64,000 nucleotides of DNA. Origin: Ignavibacteriota bacterium. GTDB lineage: Bacteria > Bacteroidota > Ignavibacteria > Ignavibacteriales > Melioribacteraceae. How positions within the stretch are numbered: position 1 is the stretch's first letter; each line of letters starts with the position of its first letter. This document shows, in pieces, positions 43,074 to 53,063 of this stretch. The stretch is taken from NCBI GenBank assembly GCA_002698995.1, contig PAAX01000023.1:62001-126000 (forward strand), read 5' to 3'. Both the position numbers and the translations under genes were made by a program. The notes beneath the pieces are model-generated. The model did no database searches. It saw only the letters and a program-made list of their open reading frames with translations, and was not told the origin of the DNA.

Positions 43074-44426
43074 TTAGATCAATTCTTTAATTTCTGCAAA
43101 ATATTTTTCTGCGTAATTTTCCGCTTTTTCCATTGTGTCGGATTCGGCAATGCATCTAATAATAGGCTCTGTATTCGATTTTCTCAAATGAACCCAATGA
43201 TCTTCCAAATCAATTCTTAAACCGTCATCGGTGTTAATCTTTGCAGATGAATATTTTTCTATCAGTTTATTAACAATTTCATCGGGATCAGCATTTCCAA
43301 TTTCAATTTTCTTTTTAGCTATTGAGTAACTTGGAATTTCATTCTTTAACTCACTCATTGTACCACCGAACTCCAATAACTGCTGAAGGAGAATAACAGT
43401 CCCAACTAAAGCATCTCTTCCATAATGTAGCTCCGGATAAATTACTCCTCCGCTTCCTTCACCTCCAATAACTGCATTAACTTCTTTCATTATTTTTACA
43501 ACATTAGCTTCACCAACCGGCGATCTGAATACATTGCAGTTCTGTGCTTTTGCTAAATCATCAACTGCTCTAGTTGTTGAAAGATTAACTACAACATCTC
43601 CCTTTGTTTTTGAGAGAACAAATCTGACTGCCTGTGCAATTGTATTCTCTTCACTGAAAGGTTCTCCTTTTTCGGTAAGCAGAACCAGTCTATCGACATC
43701 GGGATCAACAATTACTCCAACATCAACATTATTCTCTTTTACTGCTTTCATAGTTTCGGTTAAGTTTTCTGGAATCGGTTCGGGAAGTCTTGGAAATACA
43801 CCTATCTTTTCACAATTGATTGAAATAACTTCGCATCCAAGTTTTTCTAGAAGCTGTGGCATAACATAAGATCCGGCGCCATTAACACAATCAAGCAGTA
43901 CTTTGAATTTTCTTTTCTTAATTCCTTCAACATCAATATTTTTAAGGGAAAGAACTGCATTCATGTGATTTATTAAACCATCATTATAATAATGTAGTGT
44001 TCCTAATTCATTCCACTTTTTATAGTTTGAATCAGCATTTTCCAATAATTCAAGCATTTCTTTATTCTCTTCGGGAGTCATGAATTCCCCTTTAGAATTA
44101 AGGAGTTTCAATGCATTCCATTCATTAGGATTATGACTTGCAGAGATTTGAATTCCGCCTACTGCACTAAGCTTATTAACATTGAATAGTACAGTAGGAG
44201 TAGGACAAACACCAATATCAACAACGTCATTTCCTTTAGCAAGTAAAGTACCTATTACAATATTTTTTACCATATTTCCCGAAATTCTTCCATCGCTGCC
44301 AACTACAATTTTGCCGTTTCCGCAGAAATCGGCATAAGCAGAAGTATATTTAACTAATGTATTAGGATCTAAACCATCTCCAACTATTCCTCTAATACCG
44401 GAAACACTAACCATTAAAGTTGGCAT
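43074..44426 (-). CDS. glmM: Phosphoglucosamine mutase / phosphohexomutase
   Basis: A 450-residue alpha-D-phosphohexomutase. The catalytic phosphoserine is in GGIQISASHNPNEWNALKLL near 96, the metal loop in VDPDVDRLVLL near 241, the sugar-specificity loop in GGEGSGGVIYPELHYGRDAL near 324 and the phosphate-binding region in LRKSNTEPIIRCIAES. It probably makes glucosamine 1-phosphate for cell-wall and LPS precursors, or mannose 1-phosphate; the GEGSGG loop fits GlmM-like bacterial mutases. A strong RBS (GAAGGAGGTTTTAA) precedes the ATG. Confidence 0.9.
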   Translation of the reverse strand: MPTLMVSVSGIRGIVGDGLDPNTLVKYTSAYADFCGNGKIVVGSDGRISGNMVKNIVIGTLLAKGNDVVDIGVCPTPTVLFNVNKLSAVGGIQISASHNPNEWNALKLLNSKGEFMTPEENKEMLELLENADSNYKKWNELGTLHYYNDGLINHMNAVLSLKNIDVEGIKKRKFKVLLDCVNGAGSYVMPQLLEKLGCEVISINCEKIGVFPRLPEPIPENLTETMKAVKENNVDVGVIVDPDVDRLVLLTEKGEPFSEENTIAQAVRFVLSKTKGDVVVNLSTTRAVDDLAKAQNCNVFRSPVGEANVVKIMKEVNAVIGGEGSGGVIYPELHYGRDALVGTVILLQQLLEFGGTMSELKNEIPSYSIAKKKIEIGNADPDEIVNKLIEKYSSAKINTDDGLRIDLEDHWVHLRKSNTEPIIRCIAESDTMEKAENYAEKYFAEIKELI

Positions 44427-44625
44427 TTAAAACCTCCTTCGTTATATTTATAATTCTATATAAAAATCTCTTTTTTATAATACGATTGCAAATCTACGAT
44501 TTTTATTTAGAAGAAAGTAGATTCAAAGGTTGATTTCTAATGAATACAATACTATTTTTCACGGGAAAATTAAGTATATGACTTTCTATCCACATCATCA
44601 TTAATTATTAGCGGGGTACAATGTA
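44427..44625. promoter_or_regulatory. Divergent leader region between glmM and the TonB-receptor-like gene
   Basis: A 199-bp AT-rich gap that must hold promoters for both directions. The glmM RBS is here on the minus strand, and a GCGGGGTACAATGTA stretch precedes the ATG at 44626. I see no clear operator or riboswitch. Confidence 0.4.
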
Positions 44626-47472
44626 ATGAGAGTATTTACAAACCTATTAGCACTTGTCCTCATATTATTTTTCTCAATTCAGCTTTCGGCTGGAACCACG
44701 GGAAAAATTGCCGGTACTGTTAAAGATAAAGATACCGGTGAAGGACTACCACTGGCAAATGTTTTTATTAACGGAACAGATTTAGGAGCTGCCACAGATT
44801 TTGAAGGCAACTTCACAATCTTAAATGTTCCTCCCGGCGTTTATTCTGTTACTGCTTCTGTTGTTGGTTATCAAAAAATAACTATTACAGATGTAAGAGT
44901 TAACGTTGATTTTACAACACGTTTAGAGTTTGAACTCCCTTCAGGTTCTGTTGAACTTGAAGCTATTGTTGTTCAAGGGGAAAGAAATCCTCTCATTAGA
45001 CAGGATTTAACTAACCCAACGGTTGCTATTACTTCAGAAACTATACAAGAATTACCTGTTGATCAAATATCTGATGTTATCAGATTGCAAGCAGGTGTTA
45101 CGGTTGGTGATGATGGTGACATTCACATTAGAGGCGGTTACGGTAATGAAATTGCTTATTCTTTGAACGGTGTTTCATTAAACGATCCTTATGGTAACAG
45201 AAGATCAGTTGGATTAGCTACAAATGCAGTTCAAGAAGTATCTGTTTCAAGCGGTACTTTTTCTGCTCAATACGGAAATGCTCTTTCCGGTGTAGTTAAT
45301 TATGTTACTAAAGAAGGGGGAGAGAAATATACATTTAGTTTAAGAGGTTATGCTGGTGATTATGTAACTTCTAGAACCGATTTGTATGATAACATTGATG
45401 ATATTGATCCTTTAAACAGAGGAAGAATGGAAGCTACTTTCGGCGGACCAATTCCTTTTACAGGGAACGATGTTAGAATATTTTTCTCCGGTGTTTTTGA
45501 AAATTCAAAAGGTCGTTTGTACGGAAGAAGACTTTATAATCCAACCGATTCATATTTAAGTAGAGAACAGTTTAGAGAAGGAGATTCAAGAAGAGGTTCT
45601 TCAACAGATCCTTATTTCTTTAACCCTTACAGCTCTGATACAACAGGATTACCAACCGGTGACGGTTCATGGGTTGCTATGAATCCGAACAGAAGCTGGA
45701 ACATGCAGGGAAATATAAGCTGGAAAATATCTCCAACTTTCAAATTGAAATATGAAGCTGTTTATGATCAAGCTGAATCAAAGAGCTATTCTTTTGCTTA
45801 TAAATTTAATCCGGACGGTGTAGGAACAGACTACAGCACAGGTTTAATTCAGTCTTTTGATATTACACATACAGTAAGTCAGAATATGTTCTATACATTG
45901 AAAGCTTCTTACGGTGTTAACAAAGGTAAATATTATTTATATGAAAATATAAATGATCCTGGTTATCTGCCTAATCTTTATTCATTAGGTGTTGCAAATA
46001 CCGGATTTTATTCAGGTGGAACAAGCAATTACAGATCATTTAGAGAAACTAAAACAACTACAGTAAAAGGTGATCTTGTAGCTCAGTTATTCGGAAATCA
46101 CGAACTTAAATTTGGTTTTGAAACAAGATTTCACGATTTAAGCTTTGAAGGGTATTCTGTAGAAATAGGAAAATTAAATTCTGATGGTACTTTTGGTAAT
46201 TTAACTCCTACAGATATGCTTTATGATTCAACATTAACATTAATCAGAAGAAAACCAACTTCTCCTTCATTATTAACAGAATACAGAAAATTCCCTGTTG
46301 ATATGGCAGTATATATGCAGGATAAGATTGAATTAGCTTCAACCTTAATTTTGAATGTTGGGTTGAGATATGAGTACTTTGATCCTAAAGCTGATTACAA
46401 TCCGAATTTAACACAAGATTTAAAAGATTTGCAAGCGGGATATATTAACAGAAGTAACATTCCTGCAGAAGTTAAGCATCAAGTATCTCCAAGAATTTCT
46501 GTTTCTTATCCAATTACCGATAGAGGCATAATCAGATTTTCATACGGACACTTTTATCAAAACGGATCACTTTCCAGCTTATATAGAAACAATAACTTCT
46601 ATGTAGCAAATTTTGGTGATACACCAAGTTTTGGTAATCCTGATGTAAACATGCAAAGATCAGTACAGTATGAAATCGGTTTACAGCAGCAATTAGCTGA
46701 AGATTTGAAATTTGATCTTACCGGTTTCTATAAAGATGTTAGAGATTATATATTCTCACAAACAGTATTTACTTCTACAGGAAGAGAGTTTAATGTTTTA
46801 ACAAACTTAGCTTATTCAAACGTAAGAGGTATTACACTTTCAGTTCTTAAGAGAAGAGCACCGGGAAGTCTGTTCTATGCAACATTGGATTACACATTCC
46901 AAATTGCTGAAGGAAACAGAACTTATCCTGAAGATGAATTATTCTTTAGTGAACAATCAGGTAAACAATCAGAAACATTCTTAGTGCCCCTAGGCTTTGA
47001 TAGACAGCATGTATTAAATCTAACTACCGGTTTAATGCAGCCTAATGATTGGACATTGGGACTTATCACAAATATTCAAACTGGAACTCCATATACTCCA
47101 ATTCTCCCTTCACAGTTATCACCGATTTCGTTTGAACAAAATAGTGATAGACAGCCGATGCAATGGAATGTTGACTTAAAGTTTGAAAAATATTTCACAA
47201 TAGATCCTATCGATTTCTCAATCTTTGTTCAAGTTAATAATTTATTTGATACAGAAAATGAAAGAGCGGTTTATGCAAGCACAGGTAGATCTTTAACCTC
47301 GCTTGATCCGGCAATTAATCCTAATCAATTCAATGATATAAGAAATAGAATTGAAGGTGGACAGCCAGGTTTATTCGGAATTGAAGAAATCGATAAATAT
47401 TACTCAAAGAGACCGGAGCGCGTAAGTCCTCCAAGAGAAATTAGAGTTGGATTCTCAGTACTTTTCAACTAA
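44626..47472 (+). CDS. TonB-dependent-receptor-like outer-membrane protein with carboxypeptidase-regulatory-like domain
   Basis: A 948-residue outer-membrane protein. Signal peptide LLALVLILFFSIQLSA; a CarboxypepD_reg-like beta-sandwich (GKIAGTVKDKDTGEGLPLAN to ITDVRVNVDFTTRLEFEL, about 25-112); a plug domain (VDQISDVIRLQAGVTVGDDG, HIRGGYGNEIAYSLNGVSLN, about 130-235); then a long barrel ending in PREIRVGFSVLFN with a terminal aromatic residue. A TonB box is not obvious, so energy coupling is not certain. It is followed 18 bp later by a large secreted protein and then a PorV-like gene, a gene order that recurs in this phylum and suggests surface export or uptake. Confidence 0.88.
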   Translation: MRVFTNLLALVLILFFSIQLSAGTTGKIAGTVKDKDTGEGLPLANVFINGTDLGAATDFEGNFTILNVPPGVYSVTASVVGYQKITITDVRVNVDFTTRLEFELPSGSVELEAIVVQGERNPLIRQDLTNPTVAITSETIQELPVDQISDVIRLQAGVTVGDDGDIHIRGGYGNEIAYSLNGVSLNDPYGNRRSVGLATNAVQEVSVSSGTFSAQYGNALSGVVNYVTKEGGEKYTFSLRGYAGDYVTSRTDLYDNIDDIDPLNRGRMEATFGGPIPFTGNDVRIFFSGVFENSKGRLYGRRLYNPTDSYLSREQFREGDSRRGSSTDPYFFNPYSSDTTGLPTGDGSWVAMNPNRSWNMQGNISWKISPTFKLKYEAVYDQAESKSYSFAYKFNPDGVGTDYSTGLIQSFDITHTVSQNMFYTLKASYGVNKGKYYLYENINDPGYLPNLYSLGVANTGFYSGGTSNYRSFRETKTTTVKGDLVAQLFGNHELKFGFETRFHDLSFEGYSVEIGKLNSDGTFGNLTPTDMLYDSTLTLIRRKPTSPSLLTEYRKFPVDMAVYMQDKIELASTLILNVGLRYEYFDPKADYNPNLTQDLKDLQAGYINRSNIPAEVKHQVSPRISVSYPITDRGIIRFSYGHFYQNGSLSSLYRNNNFYVANFGDTPSFGNPDVNMQRSVQYEIGLQQQLAEDLKFDLTGFYKDVRDYIFSQTVFTSTGREFNVLTNLAYSNVRGITLSVLKRRAPGSLFYATLDYTFQIAEGNRTYPEDELFFSEQSGKQSETFLVPLGFDRQHVLNLTTGLMQPNDWTLGLITNIQTGTPYTPILPSQLSPISFEQNSDRQPMQWNVDLKFEKYFTIDPIDFSIFVQVNNLFDTENERAVYASTGRSLTSLDPAINPNQFNDIRNRIEGGQPGLFGIEEIDKYYSKRPERVSPPREIRVGFSVLFN

Positions 47473-47490
47473 CGATAGGGAAAACGAATT

Positions 47491-50400
47491 ATGAATAGTA
47501 AAAAAGTTTTAATATTTCTTTTAATAGCATTAAGCAGCTTTGCTTTCTTAGTTAATGCTCAGGAAAAGGATGAATTTGGAAATCCTCTTCTTAAGAAGCT
47601 AAGCGAGCAGGATGCAATGAGAATTTTTGGAGATCAATATGCTCCTAAATTCTTTAATAAAGCAAATGGTGATCAGTCTCTTATTAAAGAGTCAATCATA
47701 AATGGTAATAAAATTACAACAATCATATTTAACTATGCATCAATATGCGCACCTAACAGATTAGGAAATATTGCGGATCTTGTTTGGAATGGTTTGGGAT
47801 ACGGATTTGAATTCGGTCCTCTTGCCGCTGCTGAAGTAGTTGGGGATTCTAATGAAGTACTGCAGATAGTTTCTGATTCTTTCATCAGAGATTTCCAAGG
47901 TGATTACAGTCCCGATGCTACTGTTAAATGGGGTTGGTTACCAAAACAAGGTTTTGTCGATCCTAATCAAGATGAAATTGCAAGATTAAACATTGCTGAT
48001 TCTGATGGTGACGGCAAACCAGATTCATGGCCGGAAGAATGGTATTCAGAAGGTGCTGGAAAATATGTTTGGCCTGCATTTTTAGGTGATCAAGCTACTG
48101 CTCCCGATGAAGAAGTATATTTTGTTGTAGATGATTTTACAAATGAAGAATTTCCTTACTATCCTTTCCCAAGTGATAGAACCAAAAGAGGTATTGGATT
48201 GGATATGGCAGTAAGAATTATTCAGTTTAACAATCCTCTTGCCGAAGATATAATGTTTTTAGTTTACTCTGTAACTAACGCTAGTGAAAAAGATCTTAAC
48301 AGAGCTTACTTTGGTATGCATGGCGATCCTCACGTTGGCGGACCTTCGGATTATGGTGATGATAGAGCGGGTTTTATTGATCCTTCAGGTTTTTCACTTC
48401 AAGATGGACAGTTTCCTCAAAGAGCAAGAAGTATGGTTTACTCTTGGGATGATGATATGAAAGGTGCAGGCGGTCGTCCGGCTGGTTATTTCGGTTGGAA
48501 ATTCCTTGAATCACCTGCAAATGTTACAGATAATATTGATAATGACTTCGATGGTATTACAGATGAATCACCATTTAACAATGCCGGTGATTTTCTTGAT
48601 GGAACAGTTAACTCTTTAACTCCTCCTTATATTACTGATTTAGCAGCATATACTGCTGTGTACGGTGCACCAAAACCAAGATATTACGGTGATGAAGACG
48701 GCGATTGGAACGGTGATAAAGATGATATAGGTATTGATGGTATTGGTCCAGATTCTCCAAACTATCCGGGACCGGATTATGGAGAAGGGGACGGAGTTCC
48801 TTCTCAAGGTTGGTTTACCGATCTTAATGATAACGGTGTTTATGATCCAGATCTTGAAGTTGGTACAGTTCAGAATTTAAGAGGACCCGGTCAATTATGG
48901 GCTGGTTCCGAACCAAACTTTGGTTTAAGAGATATTTCCGAATCAGATCAAATTGGTCTTACAAGCTTCCATGCTGCGGTTTATACAAACGCACTTCCTA
49001 ACGTACCGTTAAATGATCCGTTAATGTGGGAATGGTTATCTGCTGATTCAATTAGTGCTTCTCAAGAATTATTAGCAGAAGCTGGTGATAACGTATTTAA
49101 CTTTGGTACCGGACCTCTTTCATTGGAAGTTGGCGAAACTCAAAGATTCTCAATGGCAATTTTATTTGGAAATGATCTTCAGGATTTAACTCTAAATGCT
49201 GAGACATCAACAAAAATATTGGAAGCTGATTATAGATTTGCTCAACCACCAGCAAAACCAATTGTTTCTGTTGTTCCAGGTGACGGAAGAGTAACTCTAT
49301 ACTGGGATACAAGAGCAGAAGAATCTGTTGATCCTTTAAGCGGACTTAAAGATTTTCAAGGATATAAAATTTACAGAAGTAGAGATTATACTTTTTCTGA
49401 TGTTTATACAATTACAGATGGAAAAGGAAATCCTTTCTTAGGTAAACCTATGGCACAATTCGATTTGGATGATTCTTTAAGCGGTTTCCATCCTGTTGAA
49501 TATGAAGGACGTGCTGTAAAATTCTGGTTAGGTGAAAATACCGGTCTTGTTCATGAGTATGTTGATTCTAGTGTTACAAACGGTGTAAATTATTACTATG
49601 CAGTTGTTGCTTATGATAGTGGAACAAATGAAATTCCTCCATCAGAAACTCAAGCAATTATTCTTAGAGACGCCGTTACAGGTGAATTAACTTTTGAAAC
49701 AAATACTGCACAAGTTACACCTGGTCCTGTAGGATCTGGTATTAAAGGAGCTCAAGCTGGTGTAAACGGAAAACCGGAACAAGTTGTTGGTAATTCAACC
49801 GGTGAACTGTTGATTAAAATTCTTGATGAACTTAAAGTTGAAGATAAAATTTATACAATAGATTTTATTTCACCTTCTGCTTATAATGTTAAAGACTCAA
49901 CTGGAGTTACAGAAGAATTTGTTTCTAAAGACACAATCTTTGTTGAACTTGATAATCAAAATTTAGTAGCATCTAGTGTTAAGGTATTTACAGCAAGCGG
50001 TGCTCCGGTTCCTTCTTCCGATATAGAATTAAATGCTGCATTCGGAAGAATTAAAGGGGCTAGACGCGGTGCACTTCCTGCCGGTGAAGTATTTAAAGTT
50101 CAGTACAGCTATTATCCTGTATTTAATTCTACTTTAGTTAACTTTGAAGATGCTAATCCTTCTTTCAATGGAATTAAAGTGTATGTACAGAATGATCCGT
50201 TGGCAATAGACAGAGATAATACTGAGTTTATTGGCGAAACAGAAACAAACATTAAAGATTCTATTAAAACCGGTGCTCAATTACCTGGTGTTTTCAAAAA
50301 TTATAGAGCAGACTGGGAAATTAGATGGTTAAACTTAGATACATTAGCAGATGGTAAATGGGCAAATGTTGGCGATTCAGCTTTAACAACTCAATTTACT

Positions 50401-51033
50401 CCTGCTGTTGCACCATTTAATATTGTAAATACAACTGAAAATGTTAAAGGTGAATTTTTAATTCAAGAATCAATTCCGGCATTAAGAGGCAACGGTCAAT
50501 GGGATTTTGGTGAAACCATAGTACTAAGACCTACAAATGCTGCCGGTGCAGATGTTACTTATGGTGTACAATTTGATTTACCTAAAGATTCAACGGTAAC
50601 ACCAATATTGCCTAAAGCTGGAGATGTTTATAAAATTACAACAACTAAACCATTTGCTTCCGGTGATAAATACAAATTCGAATCCAAGAAAGCAGAATTT
50701 ACTTCTCAAGATCCTGCTGCTTTAATGGATGATATTTATGTAGTTCCAAATCCTTATGTTGGTTATAGTCCTGCCGAAGAACCGGGTAGAACTATTGGTA
50801 GAAGAGGTGAAAGAGTACTTCAATTCAGAAATCTTCCTCCAACATGTACAATTAGAATTTACACGATAACTGGTGAGTTAGTCCAAACAATTAATAAAGA
50901 TGACCAAACAAGTATAGCAACTTGGGATCTATTATCATTTGAAGGACAAAGAATTTCCTACGGTGTTTATATATATCATGTTGATATACCAGGTGTAGGA
51001 GAAAAAATAGGAAGAATTGGCGTTATTAAATAA
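47491..51033 (+). CDS. Large secreted protein with Ca-binding-like repeats, FN3 domain and T9SS-like C-terminus
   Basis: A 1180-residue exported protein (signal LIFLLIALSSFAFLVNA). It contains acidic, Gly/Asp-rich loops resembling thrombospondin-3 or EF-hand sites: ADSDGDGKPDSWPEEW near 170, DNIDNDFDGITDESPF near 350, DEDGDWNGDKDDIG near 405 and DLNDNGVYDPDLEVG near 447. An FN3-like segment follows (SVVPGDGRVTLYWDTRAEES, then GYKIYRSRDYTF). The last 95 residues (VVPNPYVGYS through ITGELVQTI and YGVYIYHVDIPG) look like a FlgD-type/T9SS type A sorting domain. Probably placed on the cell surface by the type IX system; no enzymatic motif was recognised. Confidence 0.83.
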   Translation: MNSKKVLIFLLIALSSFAFLVNAQEKDEFGNPLLKKLSEQDAMRIFGDQYAPKFFNKANGDQSLIKESIINGNKITTIIFNYASICAPNRLGNIADLVWNGLGYGFEFGPLAAAEVVGDSNEVLQIVSDSFIRDFQGDYSPDATVKWGWLPKQGFVDPNQDEIARLNIADSDGDGKPDSWPEEWYSEGAGKYVWPAFLGDQATAPDEEVYFVVDDFTNEEFPYYPFPSDRTKRGIGLDMAVRIIQFNNPLAEDIMFLVYSVTNASEKDLNRAYFGMHGDPHVGGPSDYGDDRAGFIDPSGFSLQDGQFPQRARSMVYSWDDDMKGAGGRPAGYFGWKFLESPANVTDNIDNDFDGITDESPFNNAGDFLDGTVNSLTPPYITDLAAYTAVYGAPKPRYYGDEDGDWNGDKDDIGIDGIGPDSPNYPGPDYGEGDGVPSQGWFTDLNDNGVYDPDLEVGTVQNLRGPGQLWAGSEPNFGLRDISESDQIGLTSFHAAVYTNALPNVPLNDPLMWEWLSADSISASQELLAEAGDNVFNFGTGPLSLEVGETQRFSMAILFGNDLQDLTLNAETSTKILEADYRFAQPPAKPIVSVVPGDGRVTLYWDTRAEESVDPLSGLKDFQGYKIYRSRDYTFSDVYTITDGKGNPFLGKPMAQFDLDDSLSGFHPVEYEGRAVKFWLGENTGLVHEYVDSSVTNGVNYYYAVVAYDSGTNEIPPSETQAIILRDAVTGELTFETNTAQVTPGPVGSGIKGAQAGVNGKPEQVVGNSTGELLIKILDELKVEDKIYTIDFISPSAYNVKDSTGVTEEFVSKDTIFVELDNQNLVASSVKVFTASGAPVPSSDIELNAAFGRIKGARRGALPAGEVFKVQYSYYPVFNSTLVNFEDANPSFNGIKVYVQNDPLAIDRDNTEFIGETETNIKDSIKTGAQLPGVFKNYRADWEIRWLNLDTLADGKWANVGDSALTTQFTPAVAPFNIVNTTENVKGEFLIQESIPALRGNGQWDFGETIVLRPTNAAGADVTYGVQFDLPKDSTVTPILPKAGDVYKITTTKPFASGDKYKFESKKAEFTSQDPAALMDDIYVVPNPYVGYSPAEEPGRTIGRRGERVLQFRNLPPTCTIRIYTITGELVQTINKDDQTSIATWDLLSFEGQRISYGVYIYHVDIPGVGEKIGRIGVIK

Positions 51034-51037
51034 ATCT

Positions 51038-51058
51038 ATGCCCGGAAATACCGGGCAT
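51038..51058 (+). terminator. Short hairpin between the secreted protein and PorV-like genes
   Basis: ATGCCCGG pairs with CCGGGCAT around the loop AAATA, immediately after the stop at 51033. TTAATAC follows, so termination may be partial, leaving some read-through to the PorV-like gene. Confidence 0.55.
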
Positions 51059-51090
51059 TTAATACCTGATAGCGACGGAGGAAAAATTTA

Positions 51091-52125
51091 ATGAAAAAGT
51101 TAATACAAATAATAGCAGTAACAGTAATACTTGGTTTAACAACTCAAGTATCTGCTCAGCTTTTCAGCAGTACCTCAAAAGTTGGTACTACTTCGGCTCA
51201 GTTTCTTAAAATTGGAGCCGGAGCAAGAGCTGTTGGTATGGGTGGTGCTTATTCGGCAATTGATGGTGATATTTATTCTGCTTATTGGAATCCAGCCGGT
51301 ATGGCAACTATGACGTCCGGCTCGCAGGCAACTTTTAATCATGCTAGCTGGCTTGCAGATATTACTTATGATTATGCCGGTCTCTCTTTTAATATGGATG
51401 ATATGGGTGTTCTTTTTGCTTCTTTAACTACATTACAAGTACCGGAAGAAAAAGTTAGAACATATGATAATCCTGAGGGAGACGGACGTGTTTGGGATGC
51501 AGCTTCATTAGCAATAAGTGTTGGTTATGCAAAAATGTTAACGGATAGATTCTCAATCGGTTTTAATGTTAAATATATAAGAGAATCAATTTGGAATACA
51601 AGCGCCAACGGTTTTGCTCTTGATGTTGGTACTTTATACAGAACACCTTTTAATGATCTTAAAATAGCTGCTTCTATTTCTAACTTCGGTAGTAAAATGC
51701 AGTTAGACGGAAGAGATATTCAGTTTAATTATGATCCTGATGATAACATTGATACAGGTCCAAATGATATCCCGGCTAAATATGAAATGGGTTCTTTTGA
51801 TCTTCCTTTGGTGTTTAGAATTGGTTTATCAATGGATGTTGTAAAATCAAGATTCTTTAGAGCTACAGCGGCTTTAGATGCAGTTCATCCTAATGATAAT
51901 ACCGAATATGTAAATACCGGTGCTGAATTTGCTTACGATGAAATGATATTCTTTAGAGCCGGTTTCAAACAACTATTTATGGATAACGCTGAAGGTGGAT
52001 TAACCCTTGGCGGCGGTATCAAATACGGAATTACAGATGCTCTAAAAATATTTGTAAATTACGGTTATGCTGATTACGGCAGATTAGAAAATGTTCAATT
52101 CTTTGATGTAGGTATAATTTTCTAA
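51091..52125 (+). CDS. PorV/PorQ-family outer-membrane protein
   Basis: A 344-residue barrel protein. A signal (ending TQVSAQ) is followed by KVGTTSAQFLKIGAGARAVG and MGGAYSAIDGDIYSAYWNPAG, the signature of PorV/PorQ and the related UPF0164 group. The C-terminal half has alternating hydrophobic strands and ends YGRLENVQFFDVGIIF. PorV shuttles T9SS substrates to the attachment complex at the outer membrane. RBS GGAGGAAAAATTTA precedes the ATG. The gene follows its likely partner secreted protein by 57 bp. Confidence 0.88.
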   Translation: MKKLIQIIAVTVILGLTTQVSAQLFSSTSKVGTTSAQFLKIGAGARAVGMGGAYSAIDGDIYSAYWNPAGMATMTSGSQATFNHASWLADITYDYAGLSFNMDDMGVLFASLTTLQVPEEKVRTYDNPEGDGRVWDAASLAISVGYAKMLTDRFSIGFNVKYIRESIWNTSANGFALDVGTLYRTPFNDLKIAASISNFGSKMQLDGRDIQFNYDPDDNIDTGPNDIPAKYEMGSFDLPLVFRIGLSMDVVKSRFFRATAALDAVHPNDNTEYVNTGAEFAYDEMIFFRAGFKQLFMDNAEGGLTLGGGIKYGITDALKIFVNYGYADYGRLENVQFFDVGIIF

Positions 52126-52144
52126 TAAATCTAACTTAGTATTT

Positions 52145-52182
52145 AAAGGCTGATCCTTTTATTTTAGGATCAGCCTTTTTTT
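52145..52182 (+). terminator. Strong rho-independent terminator after the PorV-like gene
   Basis: A 13-bp stem (AAAGGCTGATCCT with its complement AGGATCAGCCTTT) around the loop TTTATTTT, followed by TTTTATTTT. It clearly ends the TonB-like/secreted/PorV operon. Confidence 0.9.
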
Positions 52183-52340
52183 ATTTTAAATAGATTTCTA
52201 ATAGATGTAAGATTCCAATATTGTAAATAAAATACATAAACAGAACAGAAAAACAATTTGGTTGTTGATTTTTCTGTCATTTCAGTTCGCAAAGTATTAC
52301 CGGAATCTCAAAAAATAATAACAATAACAAAAAGTAAATA

Positions 52341-53060
52341 ATGTTAGAACTTCAAAAGCAAATTAAAAAAATCAACAAACTGTTGATTAACCATTTTGGA
52401 ATTCCCAAAAAGAATGAAAAACCACCAGATCCTCTTGAAATGATTATTGCAACAATTCTCTCGCAGAATACTAATGATAAGAATTCATATCAAGCTTATA
52501 AAAATCTAAAAAATAAATTTAAGAGTTATGAAGAACTAGCAGATGCGAAAAGAGCTTCAATTGAAAAAGAAATAAAAATTGCCGGTTTAGGTAAACAGAA
52601 ATCTGAAGCAATTAAAAATTTGCTGACTGATCTTAAAGAAAAGAGAAAAAATCTTTCTCTAGATTTTGTAATTGATATGAATAATAACGAAGCAGTAAAA
52701 GAACTTTCTTCATATAAAGGAGTTGGAGTTAAGACTGCAAGCTGCGTTTTACTATTTTCTTTGGAACGTGATGTTTGTCCGGTTGATACACACGTACATA
52801 GAACTCTTAATCGAATTGGTTTGGTAAAAACTTCTTCTCCGGATAAAACATTTTTTCAGATAAATACAAAATTCCCCAAAGGAATTGCACATTCATTCCA
52901 TACCAATTTAATAAGGCTTGGAAGAGAAATCTGCAAACCTAAAAATCCAAGCTGTGTTAATTGTCCACTTCTTAAAATGTGCAGTTATGAAGAGAAAAAT
53001 ATGAATAAACCAAAGGATCAAAAATCAAACAATTTTATGCTTTTGGATAATATAGGCTGA
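52341..53060 (+). CDS. nth: Endonuclease III
   Basis: A 239-residue HhH-GPD DNA glycosylase/AP lyase that removes oxidised pyrimidines. The helix-hairpin-helix has SYKGVGVKTASCVLL with the catalytic Lys, and the catalytic Asp is in PVDTHVHRTLNRIG. The C-terminal iron-sulfur cluster has CKPKNPSCVNCPLLKMC, which is exactly the C-x6-C-x2-C-x5-C spacing. The protein is about 20 residues longer at the C-terminus than usual, with a charged NMNKPKDQKSNN tail. Confidence 0.94.
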   Translation: MLELQKQIKKINKLLINHFGIPKKNEKPPDPLEMIIATILSQNTNDKNSYQAYKNLKNKFKSYEELADAKRASIEKEIKIAGLGKQKSEAIKNLLTDLKEKRKNLSLDFVIDMNNNEAVKELSSYKGVGVKTASCVLLFSLERDVCPVDTHVHRTLNRIGLVKTSSPDKTFFQINTKFPKGIAHSFHTNLIRLGREICKPKNPSCVNCPLLKMCSYEEKNMNKPKDQKSNNFMLLDNIG

Positions 53061-53063
53061 TAA

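Noticed and set aside
43534-43869. 111-residue plus-strand frame
   Set aside because: It is the shadow of glmM on the opposite strand; its composition is Ser/Thr/Phe-rich with no recognisable domain.
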